A stretch of 64,000 nucleotides of DNA from assembly GCA_002479075.1 (NCBI GenBank), contig DLLG01000004.1, positions 305,932 to 369,931 on the forward strand, written 5' to 3'. The stretch comes from Clostridiales bacterium UBA7568 (GTDB lineage Bacteria > Bacillota > Clostridia > Oscillospirales > CAG-272). Numbering within the stretch: position 1 is the stretch's first letter; each line of letters starts with the position of its first letter. Both the position numbers and the translations under genes were made by a program. The notes beneath the pieces are model-generated. The model worked only from the letters and a program-made list of their open reading frames with translations, was not told the DNA's origin and ran no database searches. This document shows positions 42,609 to 51,517 of the stretch, piece after piece.

Positions 42609-44186
42609 TTGGACGGGAACAAAATCATTCCGTATATTGAACCGATATTCCGTTTCTGCTATAAGCGGTTATCAGATCGTTGTGACGCAGAGGATCTTGC
42701 GGGCGAGATTATTTGCTATATTCTTGACGGGATGAGCAAATATCGGGTTGAGTCGCTTGATGCTTGGGTCTGGCGTATTGCTCATAACAGATACGCCCGG
42801 TTCATTGACGCAAAAAATAAAGCTCCGACCGTATTGTCATGCGACGAGCTCTTTGATATTGCGGATTATTCGGATGTTGACGAGGACAATACGCAGGAGC
42901 AATATGAAACTGTGTTCCGCTATCTGCACACATTATCTTCCGAGTATAAGAATATTTTCGTTGACTATTACATTGGTGAGATGTCTGTCAGAAGTCTTGC
43001 CCGAAAGTATTCTCTCCCCGAAACGACAATCAAATGGCGACTGAACGTCGGGCGCCGGAAAATCAGAGACAGGATAGGAGAAAACAAAATGGATAAGGTT
43101 TATCAGAGAATCAATTGGCATACAACCGGGTGCAACGGCAATATGGATTCCGACGCATATCTTCACACGCAGATTGCCCGTGCTATCTGCCTTGCGGCTT
43201 ACGAAAAGCCGCTGACGGTAGAGGAGATCAGTATCAGAACGGGCATACCGACGATGTATATTGAGGACGAGCTGCCACGCCTGGAATACGGCGACGCGAT
43301 ATGCAAGGTCGGCAATAAGTATGCAACGGATTTCATTATCTTCCGCCTGAAAGACAGAGAACAGACCGAGAAAGCGCCCGTCTCGGCGGTCAACGTGCTT
43401 GCCGATAAATTTGAGGCTCTCCTGAAGGAAGCGGAGGACAAAATCGGCGCCGTCGGTTTTTACGGCAGCGATTTCGGCATAGGCAGGCTGGGATATATTG
43501 TCGTCCCGTATATGCTCAGACGCAGGATCCGCGATGTGAAAAACAATCGCTTAAAGCTTGAAAACGGTCCGTACCCTCCGAGAAAGGACGGCGGCTACGG
43601 CTGGTTTACCGTCGAAGAAACTGCAGACGAAACCGAAAACTGCGCCGAATATGATTCCGGCTGTAATGTTGCGATCAACGAAACGCTTAGGATATATTAT
43701 TATTGGATAGAAAAATATTTCGATTGCGGTGTTTATCATAACAACGGAATACGCCTGATGCTTGATGCCGGCGCCGTGAAAAAAGCGAAAAACGGTCTTA
43801 TACCGGAAGATGTTCTGTCCGACGAGGATGCGGCACATCTTGCCAAAAACAATCTGATAACGGTCTCCGAAGGCAATTATCGTCTCAACATCCCGTATTT
43901 CACGGAGGAGCAGTTTGAGAAGTTCGTTTCTATCTTTGATATGACGGATGAAAAGGTAAACGATCTCCTTGCCGAATGGATCAAAGATGTCCGCAAGAGC
44001 TTTGAGAGCTTTGTGCCGAAGCATCTGCACGATCAGATCAATCAATGGATGAGCTGTTATCTGAATCAGATTATCGGATATGTTACAGACGAGCTGATCC
44101 GTCGCGGGGTTTTGTGCAAGCCTGACAATGAAAAGCCCTTGACAAACGGCGTGTTCTGCGTCAAAGGGAAGAGCGTCAATCCTTAA
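42609..44186 (+). CDS. ECF-like sigma factor with a long C-terminal extension
   Basis: 525 residues, starting at TTG 42609 with AAGGGAG eight bases upstream. Residues 1-165 are a standard sigma-70 region 2 and 4 pair (DAEDLAGEIICYILDG; YRVESLDAWVWRIAHNRYAR; LPETTIKWRLNVGRRKIRDR). The remaining 360 residues include a possible winged-helix (LTVEEISIRTGIPTMYIEDEL, about 205-225) and an alpha/beta region with YGSDFGIGRLGY. Such extended ECF factors often sense a ligand through the extension. No anti-sigma gene adjoins. Target genes are unknown. Confidence 0.75.
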   Translation: MDGNKIIPYIEPIFRFCYKRLSDRCDAEDLAGEIICYILDGMSKYRVESLDAWVWRIAHNRYARFIDAKNKAPTVLSCDELFDIADYSDVDEDNTQEQYETVFRYLHTLSSEYKNIFVDYYIGEMSVRSLARKYSLPETTIKWRLNVGRRKIRDRIGENKMDKVYQRINWHTTGCNGNMDSDAYLHTQIARAICLAAYEKPLTVEEISIRTGIPTMYIEDELPRLEYGDAICKVGNKYATDFIIFRLKDREQTEKAPVSAVNVLADKFEALLKEAEDKIGAVGFYGSDFGIGRLGYIVVPYMLRRRIRDVKNNRLKLENGPYPPRKDGGYGWFTVEETADETENCAEYDSGCNVAINETLRIYYYWIEKYFDCGVYHNNGIRLMLDAGAVKKAKNGLIPEDVLSDEDAAHLAKNNLITVSEGNYRLNIPYFTEEQFEKFVSIFDMTDEKVNDLLAEWIKDVRKSFESFVPKHLHDQINQWMSCYLNQIIGYVTDELIRRGVLCKPDNEKPLTNGVFCVKGKSVNP

Positions 44187-44201
44187 ATAAATTCAGCGCA
44201 G

Positions 44202-44227
44202 AGAGCGCCCGAAAGGGCGCTCTTTTG
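44202..44227 (+). terminator. terminator of the sigma-like gene
   Basis: GAGAGCGCCC and GGGCGCTCTT surround GAAA and are followed by TTG and more T. It lies 16 bp past the stop. Confidence 0.88.
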
Positions 44228-44417
44228 TTTTGCAGATATGAATTCGGGCGGAGACGGCGGCGCGGGAGCGGAGAGATGCGCCGGGCCCATCCGGCAGACT
44301 TTTTATATTCTGAATGTTTGTATGCGCGCAAAAGTGGTTAAAATTATGAATGTAATGCCGATCGCTTTTGTTTTTTTATGCCCGAAATAAGACTTGACAA
44401 ACCTCAGACACTTTGCT

Positions 44418-44442
44418 AAACTCTATAATAGGATTAGAGTTT
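44418..44442 (+). promoter_or_regulatory. dyad over the -10 box of the MerR-type regulator gene
   Basis: AAACTCTA (44418-44425) and TAGAGTTT (44435-44442) are perfect inverted repeats separated by nine bases. They overlap a TATAAT (44424-44429). This suggests autoregulation. A TTGACA at 44394 lies 24 bp from the -10 box, too far for a normal promoter. Confidence 0.6.
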
Positions 44443-44456
44443 TGGAGGGGAAATCT

Positions 44457-45311
44457 ATGAAAAACGAACTGCTTTCGATCGGTAAAATGGCGGAGATGAA
44501 TCATCTGACCGTTGCAACGCTGCGCCTTTATGACGAGCTGGGACTGCTGCACCCGCGCCGCAAGGATCCAGACAGCGGCTATCGCTACTATGACATTGCC
44601 CAGAATGCCAGACTGGATATGATAGCCTATATGAAGGAGCTTGGGATGAGTCTGGCGGAGATTGCCGATGTGCTGAAAAAGGAAGACATCACGCTGATCG
44701 AGACGATACTGATACGCAAAAACGAACAGATTCATAGCCAGATGCGGGAACTGAAAGCCCGCCACAACGCCGTTGAAAGGGCGATTGCCAGCGTTGAGCG
44801 GTACCGCAAATCTCCGGCGAAGGGAACCATCGCGCTCGAATATATAGACCGTCGCTATCTTTGGGGCTTGCCCTGCCGCGATAATTTCTATGAAACGGAC
44901 ATTTATGCCTATGAGCGGGAGCTGATGAACCTTCGACAGGCGCTGATGGTGCGCGGATTTTCACATATTCATTCCTATGCTACGGGAACGAGCATCACGA
45001 GAGAAAACTTCCTCGCAGGGCGTTTTGAAGCCAAGGATGTCTTTATTTTTCTTGACTACCGCGACGTTGAACATTTCCGCGACGCGACTGTGCTGGACAG
45101 CGGTATGTATGCCTGCATTTATCTCGACCGTTACGACGATGAGATCTGCTATGCCGAACGACTTCTCGAAGCCTGCCGGAATAGCGGCTGGCATATCAGC
45201 GGCGACTATATCTGCGAGGTGCTGACGGAATTCAATGTTTTTGACAGCAACCGCCGGAATATGTTCCTGCGCTTGCAGGTGCCGGTTTCCTTCGGAGAAG
45301 AACAATTGTGA
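44457..45311 (+). CDS. MerR-family regulator with C-terminal GyrI-like ligand domain
   Basis: 284 residues from ATG 44457, preceded by TTGGAGGGG. The N-terminal MerR helix-turn-helix (LSIGKMAEMNHLTVATLRLYDELGLL; quoted core ATLRLYDELGLL) is followed by wing 2 (GYRYYDIAQ), a dimerisation coil (about 85-120) and a GyrI/BmrR-like effector-binding domain (about 125-284). It precedes the dehydrogenase gene, whose promoter carries a dyad in a 19-bp spacer, the classic MerR target design. The inducer is unknown; an amine or cationic drug-like molecule is typical for the family. Confidence 0.9.
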   Translation: MKNELLSIGKMAEMNHLTVATLRLYDELGLLHPRRKDPDSGYRYYDIAQNARLDMIAYMKELGMSLAEIADVLKKEDITLIETILIRKNEQIHSQMRELKARHNAVERAIASVERYRKSPAKGTIALEYIDRRYLWGLPCRDNFYETDIYAYERELMNLRQALMVRGFSHIHSYATGTSITRENFLAGRFEAKDVFIFLDYRDVEHFRDATVLDSGMYACIYLDRYDDEICYAERLLEACRNSGWHISGDYICEVLTEFNVFDSNRRNMFLRLQVPVSFGEEQL

Positions 45312-45328
45312 ATTTTTTGAAAACCATC

Positions 45329-45359
45329 TTGACTCTCATCCGATATGAGGGTGTATCAT
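45329..45359 (+). promoter_or_regulatory. MerR-type promoter of the dehydrogenase gene
   Basis: TTGACT (45329-45334) and TATCAT (45354-45359) are separated by 19 bp. Inside the spacer lies CTCAT-CCGAT-ATGAG (45335-45349), a dyad where MerR proteins bind and untwist the promoter. Confidence 0.7.
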
Positions 45360-45426
45360 AAAGTAAAAGAGCGGAGAAACAGGTTTTTTAATCCGCTGTA
45401 TATAAATTTTCAAGGAGGAATTTTCT

Positions 45427-46452
45427 ATGGAAAAAATCAAAGTTGTACAGTACGGTTGCGGCAAGATGAGCAAGTACATTCTTCGCTATCTGCACGAGCA
45501 CGGCGCGCAGATTGTCGGTGCTATTGATGTCAATCCCGCTGTTGTCGGTCAGGATGTCGGCGATTTTGCGGGGCTCGGTCTGAAAACGGGCGTCATCATT
45601 TCAAACGATGCAGACAAAGTGCTTGACGAATGCGATGCCGATGTTGCTATCGTAACGTTGTTCAGCTTTATCGGCGACATCTATGAACACGTTGAAAAAT
45701 GCGTGACGCGCGGCATCAATGTTATCACAACCTGCGAGGAAGCTATCTACCCCTGGACGACTTCTGCGGCACAGATCAACCGCCTTGATTCCATAGCCAA
45801 AGAGACCGGCTGCACTATCACAGGCAGCGGTATGCAGGATATTTTCTGGATCAATATGGTGGCGCTTGTTGCAGGCGGCTGCCACAAGATCACAAAGATC
45901 AAAGGCGCTTACAGCTATAACGTCGATGAATACGGTCTGGCGCTCGCCAAGGCTCACGGTTGCGACCTGACAAAAGAAGAATTCGAGCAGCAGATCGCTC
46001 ATCCCGATTCCTTCGAGCCCTCCTATGCCTGGAACGCAAGCGAAGCTCTGGCAAACAAGCTTGGCTTGACGATCAAATCGATCACGCAGAAACACGTTCC
46101 CTGCATCATAGATCACGACATCGAGTCCTCCACGCTCGGCAAGACGATCAAGGCAGGCCGTTGCATCGGTATGTCCGCTGTCGTTACTATCGAGACTATG
46201 CAGGGCATTACAATCGAAGAAGAAACAATCGGCAAGGTTTACGGTCCCGATGACGGCGATATGTGCGACTGGAAGATCACAGGCGAGCCTGATACCGAGT
46301 TCCACGTTGTCAAACCCGCAACGGTAGAGCATACCTGCGCTACGGTTGTCAACAGACTGCCCAGCCTTATCAATGCTCCCGCCGGCTATGTCACAGCCGA
46401 CCAGCTCGATCCCAACGAATACCTGACATATCCGATGGAATTTTATTGCTGA
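45427..46452 (+). CDS. NAD(P)-dependent dehydrogenase like 2,4-diaminopentanoate dehydrogenase / dihydrodipicolinate reductase
   Basis: 341 residues. A Rossmann fold starts at once ([19 protein letters not shown], 4-22), with [14 protein letters not shown] at about 32-45. The C-terminal half (about 125-300) is the DapB/ORD-type domain. Length and the [14 protein letters not shown] string fit the 2,4-diaminopentanoate dehydrogenase group of ornithine fermentation. No other ornithine-degradation gene is nearby, and regulation by a BmrR-like protein is unusual, so the substrate is open. Strong ribosome-binding site AAGGAGGAA. Confidence 0.8.
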   Translation: MEKIKVVQYGCGKMSKYILRYLHEHGAQIVGAIDVNPAVVGQDVGDFAGLGLKTGVIISNDADKVLDECDADVAIVTLFSFIGDIYEHVEKCVTRGINVITTCEEAIYPWTTSAAQINRLDSIAKETGCTITGSGMQDIFWINMVALVAGGCHKITKIKGAYSYNVDEYGLALAKAHGCDLTKEEFEQQIAHPDSFEPSYAWNASEALANKLGLTIKSITQKHVPCIIDHDIESSTLGKTIKAGRCIGMSAVVTIETMQGITIEEETIGKVYGPDDGDMCDWKITGEPDTEFHVVKPATVEHTCATVVNRLPSLINAPAGYVTADQLDPNEYLTYPMEFYC

Positions 46453-46511
46453 ATAAATTTTACGTCTGACCGTTTTTGCGGTTGACCCTCGAGCAATATA
46501 ACGCGAATATC

Positions 46512-46547
46512 AAATCCCCCCGACCGTTTTGCGGTCGGGGGGATTTT
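46512..46547 (+). terminator. bidirectional terminator
   Basis: AAATCCCCCCGACCG and CGGTCGGGGGGATTT form a 15-bp stem with a TTTTG loop, followed by TT. It serves the dehydrogenase gene and probably the converging flavodiiron gene. Confidence 0.93.
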
Positions 46548-46588
46548 TATAATCAGGAGAAGAAGCTGTACGCAACCCGATAATTCAA

Positions 46589-47734
46589 TCAGAGTTCTTT
46601 TGCCAGCTTTTTGATGCTTTCTCTGTTCTTTTCCGTCAATGCGGAAAGAACTGTTACGGTTGTTTCGGTCCACGAAAGATTTTTGCAGCCTTCAAGCATA
46701 CCGCGCATAACCTTTGCCGCAAGCGGCGCCCAGGAGCCGTTTTCGATCAGTCCGACGGCGCGGTTTTTATAGCCGCGCTCGGAAAGACAACTGATAAATT
46801 CCCGCATAAAAGGGAAAACATCGCCGTTATACGTCGGCGAAGCAAGCACGAGCTTCCCGTAACGGAAGGTGTCTGCAACTGCGGCAGACATATCGCACCG
46901 CGCAAGGTCATAAACGGAGACCTTCTTACCTTTTGCGCAAAGCTCTTCTGCAAGGAGAAGAGCCGCCTTCTTTGTGTTTCCGTAGACAGATGCGTATGCA
47001 ATGCACACGCCCTCGGTTTCGACAGAATACGATGACCATATGTCATAAAGGTTTATATAATAAGAAAGGTTTTCCGAGAGAACGGGACCGTGCAGCGGGC
47101 AGATGATTTCTATATCGAGCGTCGCCGCCTTTTTGAGAAGCGACTGCACCTGCGCACCGTATTTGCCGACAATGCCGATATAATATCTTCTCGCTTCGTC
47201 TGCCCAAGGCTCGTTGGCATCGAGCGCACCGAACTTTCCGAAGCCGTCCGCCGAGAAGAGAACTTTATCCTTTGCGTCATATGTAACCATAACCTCCGGC
47301 CAATGGACCATAGGCGCAAAAATAAAATTGAGGGTGTGGTGTCCGAGGGAAAGCGTTCCTCCGTTTTCGACGGTCAGCTTGTTTTGGCAAAGCCCCTCTC
47401 CGAAGAAATTATCAATCATCGCGAATGTTTTTGCATTTGCAACGACCGTTGCGGCCGGGTAAGCGCGGAGAAAATCCGCAATGCCGGCGGAATGGTCGGG
47501 CTCCATATGCTGAACGATAAGATAGTCCGGTGAGCGACCGTCGAGTGCCGCCGAGAGCTTTGAAAGCCATTCGCCTGTAAAGTCCGCATCGACCGAATCC
47601 ATAACGGCGATCTTTTCATCCGTTATCACATATGAGTTATATGACATACCGTGCGGAATTTTATACTGCCCCTCAAAGAGGTCCGTTTTATAATCGTTTA
47701 CTCCGATGTGTTTTATATCCTTTGTTATATTCAT
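46589..47734 (-). CDS. fprA: FprA-type flavodiiron protein
   Basis: 381 residues. It reduces O2 or NO with electrons from FMN, protecting anaerobes from oxidative and nitrosative stress. The metallo-beta-lactamase domain (1-240) has the di-iron motif HMEPDHSAG (about 76-84) and later HWPEV and HGPVL. The flavodoxin domain (about 245-381) begins IAYASVYGNTKKAA. No rubredoxin is fused. It has its own promoter. Confidence 0.95.
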   Translation of the reverse strand: MNITKDIKHIGVNDYKTDLFEGQYKIPHGMSYNSYVITDEKIAVMDSVDADFTGEWLSKLSAALDGRSPDYLIVQHMEPDHSAGIADFLRAYPAATVVANAKTFAMIDNFFGEGLCQNKLTVENGGTLSLGHHTLNFIFAPMVHWPEVMVTYDAKDKVLFSADGFGKFGALDANEPWADEARRYYIGIVGKYGAQVQSLLKKAATLDIEIICPLHGPVLSENLSYYINLYDIWSSYSVETEGVCIAYASVYGNTKKAALLLAEELCAKGKKVSVYDLARCDMSAAVADTFRYGKLVLASPTYNGDVFPFMREFISCLSERGYKNRAVGLIENGSWAPLAAKVMRGMLEGCKNLSWTETTVTVLSALTEKNRESIKKLAKEL

Positions 47735-47771
47735 AAAATCAATATCCTTTGCGATTTATTTTTCGGTATAA

Positions 47772-47800
47772 AGTGTAACAGATTTTGAGGGGATTGTCAA
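47772..47800 (-). promoter_or_regulatory. promoter of the flavodiiron gene
   Basis: Minus strand TTGACA (47795-47800), 17-bp spacer, TACACT (47772-47777). The start near 47765 gives a 31-nt leader with AAAGGATAT. Confidence 0.8.
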
Positions 47801-47962
47801 GTGGTAATAGTAATTATTATTGTTTTGTTTGTAAATTGATTTTTAAGCAGGGGGGCGGATTTCTTGACCCGATCAGAGGAAAAGTCCGTTATTTTATCTC
47901 TGCCTGCCGCCCGCATCGCATTTTTGTCCTGCAATTTTGTGGCTTATAATTAAGATTCTCTA

Positions 47963-47991
47963 TTGAAAAAGGAAAATGTGTATGTTATACT
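47963..47991 (+). promoter_or_regulatory. promoter upstream of the methyltransferase gene
   Basis: TTGAAA (47963-47968), 17-bp spacer, TATACT (47986-47991). The start near 47998 would leave a leader of about 330 nt. Confidence 0.65.
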
Positions 47992-47997
47992 TGAGGT

Positions 47998-48326
47998 GTG
48001 TAAACGGTTCCGACTGTTTTCGGGAGCGGAATTTTGGGGCTTATGCCGGATTGCGAAATGAATCGGCAGAGCAGAGTGCGTGGCTGCCGCAGGGCGGCTT
48101 TTCAAAAACGCTTGAGTTAGCTTTGGCTAACGCAAAAGATGGCGATTTGATTATGAATCGTCCGGAACAGAAAATTTATAAAAGAAGATGTGTATTCGGC
48201 GCAAACGGCATAAGGCGGCAGGAAAACGGCGAGGACAGAGCACAGAAGGGCTTATGACGATACGTTGCGGCGATTTTGACATCGGAGCGGTAGGCTTTTA
48301 AGCAATGATATAAAGGAGGGCAGAAA
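47998..48326 (+). other. long leader without a convincing gene
   Basis: A 93-codon open frame (47976-48257) has no ribosome-binding site and no family resemblance. Near 48254 a 15-codon frame MTIRCGDFDIGAVGF recalls the start of 8-oxoguanine DNA glycosylases, but it stops at once. Decayed gene pieces are the simplest explanation. A strong AAAGGAGGGC just before 48327 belongs to the methyltransferase gene. Confidence 0.35.
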
Positions 48327-48947
48327 ATGTTTTGGGATGATGTTGCGTGGGTTTACGATATTTTTGCAAATGTTATCAACAGAAGAGCGGACAAGGCGCT
48401 GTGTGCGGCGGTTGCAAAGCTCATTTCGCCTTGCGACGATGTGCTCGAATGTGCCTGCGGGACAGGACTTCTGACGGGTGTGATTGCGCCGCGATGCAGA
48501 AGCCTTGTCGCAACGGATTTTTCCGCAAAGATGTTGAAGCGCGCGAAGAAGAAATGCGGAAAATATACCGGCGTTCGGTTCGAGCAGGCAGATATTCTCC
48601 GCCTTCCGTATCCTGACGGACGCTTTGATACTGTTGTTGCGGCGAATGTGATTCACCTTTTGGACGAACCTTATCAGGCATTGAACGAGCTCGAACGGGT
48701 CTGTAAGGTGGGCGGGAAGATCATCGTTCCGACCTATATGAACAGGACGGACAAAGGCAAAACCAACGGCGTTTCGGATGTTATCGGAAAAGCGGGGGCG
48801 GATTTCAAAAGGGAATTTACGCTTGACACATACAAACGGTTTTTCTCCGATGCCGGATATGCGGACGCAGGCTACGTCCTGTGCGAAGGCAGGATTCCCT
48901 GCGCCGTTGCAATTCTGGAAAAAGACGAAAAGGGAGAAACAAAATGA
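48327..48947 (+). CDS. class I SAM-dependent methyltransferase (UbiE/MenG-like)
   Basis: 206 residues. The SAM-binding loop VLECACGTGLLTG is at about 39-51. Motif II lies around VATDFSAKML (about 63-72), and FDTVVAANVIHLL (about 98-110) is the post-motif. It resembles small-molecule methyltransferases of the UbiE type. Its stop overlaps the next gene's start (ATGA), so the pair acts as a unit. Substrate unknown. Confidence 0.9.
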   Translation: MFWDDVAWVYDIFANVINRRADKALCAAVAKLISPCDDVLECACGTGLLTGVIAPRCRSLVATDFSAKMLKRAKKKCGKYTGVRFEQADILRLPYPDGRFDTVVAANVIHLLDEPYQALNELERVCKVGGKIIVPTYMNRTDKGKTNGVSDVIGKAGADFKREFTLDTYKRFFSDAGYADAGYVLCEGRIPCAVAILEKDEKGETK

Positions 48948-49561
48948 AGAGTGTTGCATCGTTGGACGAGAATATAATCGAGGAGATCGGACACGCATTC
49001 GGATATTATGATTACGGAGAGGAGCACGGACTGACCTGCGCCTTTCCGAGCCGTGACGCTATTTCGGCGTTTATCTGCGGTTATGTAAAAATGGCGTTGA
49101 AAAGCGGGATGCTGTATACAACGGGCGAAAATGGCGAGGGGTATATAGCATACAAACTCCCCGGGCAGAAGATCGGATTTAAAGCGATGCTCCCGCTGGC
49201 AAAGGAATTGCTCGGTTCTATGAAAATAAAGGATCTGATACGCTTTGCAAGGATTATGTCAAAAGGGGGCAGGGGACTTAACAAGCAGCTTGACAAAGCG
49301 GAGAAACCTTATATATATGTCGGTCTGGTCTGTGTGCGGGAAAAATATCAGGGACAGGGATATATGCGGAAGGTTATGGAAATGGCGTTTGCAGAGGGCA
49401 ACAGACTCGGCGTGCCGGTTGTGCTGGATACGGATGCCAAATCAAAATGCGATAAATATGTTCATCTCGGTATGGAGCTTGCAGGCACGCGCCGCTTCGG
49501 CGAATACGGTGTGCTTTATGATCTGATAAAATATCCGGATCCGCCGGTATCGGGAGAATAG
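48944..49561 (+). CDS. GNAT-family acetyltransferase
   Basis: 205 residues from ATG 48944, with AAAGGGAG upstream and four bases of overlap with the methyltransferase. The GNAT motif YVGLVCVREKYQGQGYMRKV (about 125-144) contains the acetyl-CoA loop EKYQGQGYM. A typical C-terminal domain (VPVVLDTDAKSKCDKYVHLG) follows. It pairs with a methyltransferase; both may modify one small molecule or detoxify one. Substrate unknown. Confidence 0.88.
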   Translation: MKSVASLDENIIEEIGHAFGYYDYGEEHGLTCAFPSRDAISAFICGYVKMALKSGMLYTTGENGEGYIAYKLPGQKIGFKAMLPLAKELLGSMKIKDLIRFARIMSKGGRGLNKQLDKAEKPYIYVGLVCVREKYQGQGYMRKVMEMAFAEGNRLGVPVVLDTDAKSKCDKYVHLGMELAGTRRFGEYGVLYDLIKYPDPPVSGE

Positions 49562-49670
49562 AAATTAACATACGAAAAATTATTTTCGCGCGAGGATCGG
49601 TTGCGAGAAGAGTCTGTGAAAAGCCGTATGAGCGCAACGCCTTTTGATGATGCGCCCCGTTTGTAAATCG

Positions 49671-49770
49671 GAGCTATCCGCCAAGGCGACGCATATGCCG
49701 CGCTGTATAACAGCCGGTCTGAATAAATAATATCAGAAGCAAAAAACAGCCCGAAAAGGCTGTTTTTTGT
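49671..49770 (+). repeat. copy of the 3' end and terminator of the downstream ABC-exporter gene
   Basis: The stretch GAGCT-CCGCCAAGG-GCATATGCCGC-CTGTATAACAG-CTGAATAAATA-TCAGAAGC, ending in AAAAAACAGCCC..GGCTGTTTTTT, matches 58306-58404 over about 100 bp (roughly 85% by eye), in the same orientation. A base deletion breaks the frame of the last 18 codons. The hairpin can still act as a terminator for the acetyltransferase gene. The rest of 49562-49861 shows no gene. Confidence 0.7.
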
Positions 49771-49861
49771 TTTGCGGGAGAAAAAGTTCGAACAGGAACG
49801 GCGGCAAATGGTTCACCTGCGGGTGTGTCTGAACCTGGCTTTGTTTCCGACGCGCAACCGA

Positions 49862-50476
49862 TTATAGGTTGTGCTTTGAAAAGTCGCATCCGCAGAACTG
49901 CTGGCGATACAGATCATATTCCCTCGAAAGCACGATGGAGCGCTGATATCCGCCCTTCTTTTTAAAGTCAGATGGCAGATATGGAACGCCGCTCCGCTTT
50001 GATTCCGAAAAACCGATTTCGTTTATAAGGGCGGCGTTTTTATGCGGGCTGACTGTCAGCGTTGTCGCAAATAGCGGAAAACCGTTTTCCTTTGCATAGT
50101 CGGCGGTGCGTGACAGGCGCAGGGTAAAGCATCTGTCGCATCGCCGCCCGCCCTCCGGTTCCCCTTCAAGGTCTTTTGCGGCGTCAAAAAATATATTTTG
50201 AGAATATCCGTCATCGACGATCTGTACGTCCTTGCAAAACGGTGCACGATCGCAGAGCTTATAAAGCTCCGCAAGTCTGTGATCATATTCCTCCTTATCT
50301 GTTATGTTCGGATTGCAATAAAAAAACGTAATGTCAAAGAAAGCTGTCAGATATTCCAGCACATATGAAGAGCACGGCGCACAGCAGGCGTGAAGCAGAA
50401 GCTTTTCTTTCCTGTTCTCCGTTGCAAGCTGCGCAATTATGCGCTCGGTTTCCGACTGATGATTTATCCGGTTCAT
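49862..50476 (-). CDS. queH: epoxyqueuosine reductase QueH
   Basis: 204 residues. QueH makes queuosine in tRNA from epoxyqueuosine in bacteria lacking QueG. The motif HACCAPCSSYVLEYL is at about 28-42, and further cysteines lie in RRCDRCFTLRLSR (about 106-118) and in CGCDF near the C-terminus; these hold the cluster and metal. It starts inside the end of the LysR gene (four-base overlap), an odd pairing that suggests co-transcription. Other queuosine genes are not in the window. Confidence 0.93.
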   Translation of the reverse strand: MNRINHQSETERIIAQLATENRKEKLLLHACCAPCSSYVLEYLTAFFDITFFYCNPNITDKEEYDHRLAELYKLCDRAPFCKDVQIVDDGYSQNIFFDAAKDLEGEPEGGRRCDRCFTLRLSRTADYAKENGFPLFATTLTVSPHKNAALINEIGFSESKRSGVPYLPSDFKKKGGYQRSIVLSREYDLYRQQFCGCDFSKHNL

Positions 50477-51366
50477 CTGTTTTCTCCTTGTTGCTTCAAA
50501 ATCAACCGCTCAAGTTCCTTTGCCGCGATGCTCAGCGTTTGCTCGCGCCGCTTAACTATGCGTATTTCGCGTTCGGGAAGCGGCTTTTCCGTTTCGATGA
50601 TTGACACTCCTTCTACTCCGATTAGAAATTCCTTTGGGACGAAGCCGATTCCGATGTCGGCTTTGACCATAGGCAAAATCTGATCTGCCGTTGCAGTTTC
50701 TGTTTCGGGCTGATAACGCAAACCCTCTTTGGCAAAGAACTCAGAGTACAGCTCAAATGACTTCGTCTGCGCTCCGAGCGAAACCATAGGGTAATCGAGC
50801 AGCTCCGCAAAACTTACTTTCCCTTTTAAAAGCCCCGAAAAAGCGGAGCTGCAAACCGCAACCTCGTGAAATTTTCGTACGGTAATTTCTTCGATCATAG
50901 CGGAGGGAAGCGTCGGTGTTGTCACAACGGCAATATCGGCTATACCGTTTTTAATGGCATCGACTGCCTGCGGTGTTGAATGATTGCTGATTTTAAGCTT
51001 TATGCCGGGGTAAAGCATCCGATACTGTTTGAGTGCGGGCAAAAGCGCACAATGCAGGGCTACCTCGCTTGCTGCGACGAAAACCGAGCCCTTTTCCAGA
51101 TTCCGGCTTTCAATTATCTCCGCTTCGCCTGCCTCAATACTTTCAAGAGCCACCCGTATATGGGCAAAAAGTCGTTCACCTTCGGGCGTCAGCTTCATTC
51201 CGCGATTACTGCGGATAAAAAGCGGACATCCGAGCTCGCTTTCCAATGTTTTTATGGCACGCGTCAGATTCGGCTGATTATTCAGCAGAATTTTTGCCGC
51301 CTGAGTTATATTTCCGTATTTGGCAACGTAATAGAAGATTCTATAATAATCGTAACTGATATACAT
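50473..51366 (-). CDS. LysR-family transcriptional regulator
   Basis: 297 residues from ATG 51364-51366, with GGAGCG upstream. The upstream in-frame extension is rejected since homology begins at MYISYDYYRIFYYVAK. The winged helix-turn-helix (about 14-60: GNITQAAKILLNNQPNLTRA; quoted core TQAAKILLNNQPNLTRA) precedes a periplasmic-binding-protein-like effector domain (about 88-290). It is divergent from the kinase-MATE operon, its likely target. Effector unknown. Confidence 0.92.
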   Translation of the reverse strand: MYISYDYYRIFYYVAKYGNITQAAKILLNNQPNLTRAIKTLESELGCPLFIRSNRGMKLTPEGERLFAHIRVALESIEAGEAEIIESRNLEKGSVFVAASEVALHCALLPALKQYRMLYPGIKLKISNHSTPQAVDAIKNGIADIAVVTTPTLPSAMIEEITVRKFHEVAVCSSAFSGLLKGKVSFAELLDYPMVSLGAQTKSFELYSEFFAKEGLRYQPETETATADQILPMVKADIGIGFVPKEFLIGVEGVSIIETEKPLPEREIRIVKRREQTLSIAAKELERLILKQQGENR

Positions 51367-51420
51367 TTCCGCGCTCCGTCTGCAATTCGTTTTTGATATG
51401 GCAGCAATATAAAATAAAGA

Positions 51421-51450
51421 TTGTACACATATCAATGCTTGGATTATACT
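51421..51450 (+). promoter_or_regulatory. promoter of the kinase-MATE operon
   Basis: TTGTAC (51421-51426), 18-bp spacer, TATACT (51445-51450). It lies in the 151-bp gap facing the LysR gene, where the regulator would be expected to bind. Confidence 0.6.
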
Positions 51451-51517
51451 ATGCGCGTAAAGAAAAGTCAAGTGCGTAGCTATGATTTTTCGCAACTTTA
51501 CAAGGAAGGCGCAAAAA

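Noticed and set aside
37500..44200. Prophage
   Set aside because: No capsid, terminase, portal, tail or lysis gene is present; only a recombinase tail and cargo-type genes.
44394..44429. TTGACA to TATAAT as the promoter of the first MerR gene
   Set aside because: The spacer is 24 bp, too long even for MerR-type promoters. The -10 box with its dyad is kept, and the -35 is left open.
47976..48257. 93-codon open frame before the methyltransferase gene
   Set aside because: Begins inside the predicted -10 box, lacks a ribosome-binding site and shows no family pattern.
48254..48301. Start of an 8-oxoguanine DNA glycosylase
   Set aside because: Only 15 codons with weak resemblance before a stop. 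Not enough to call even a relic.
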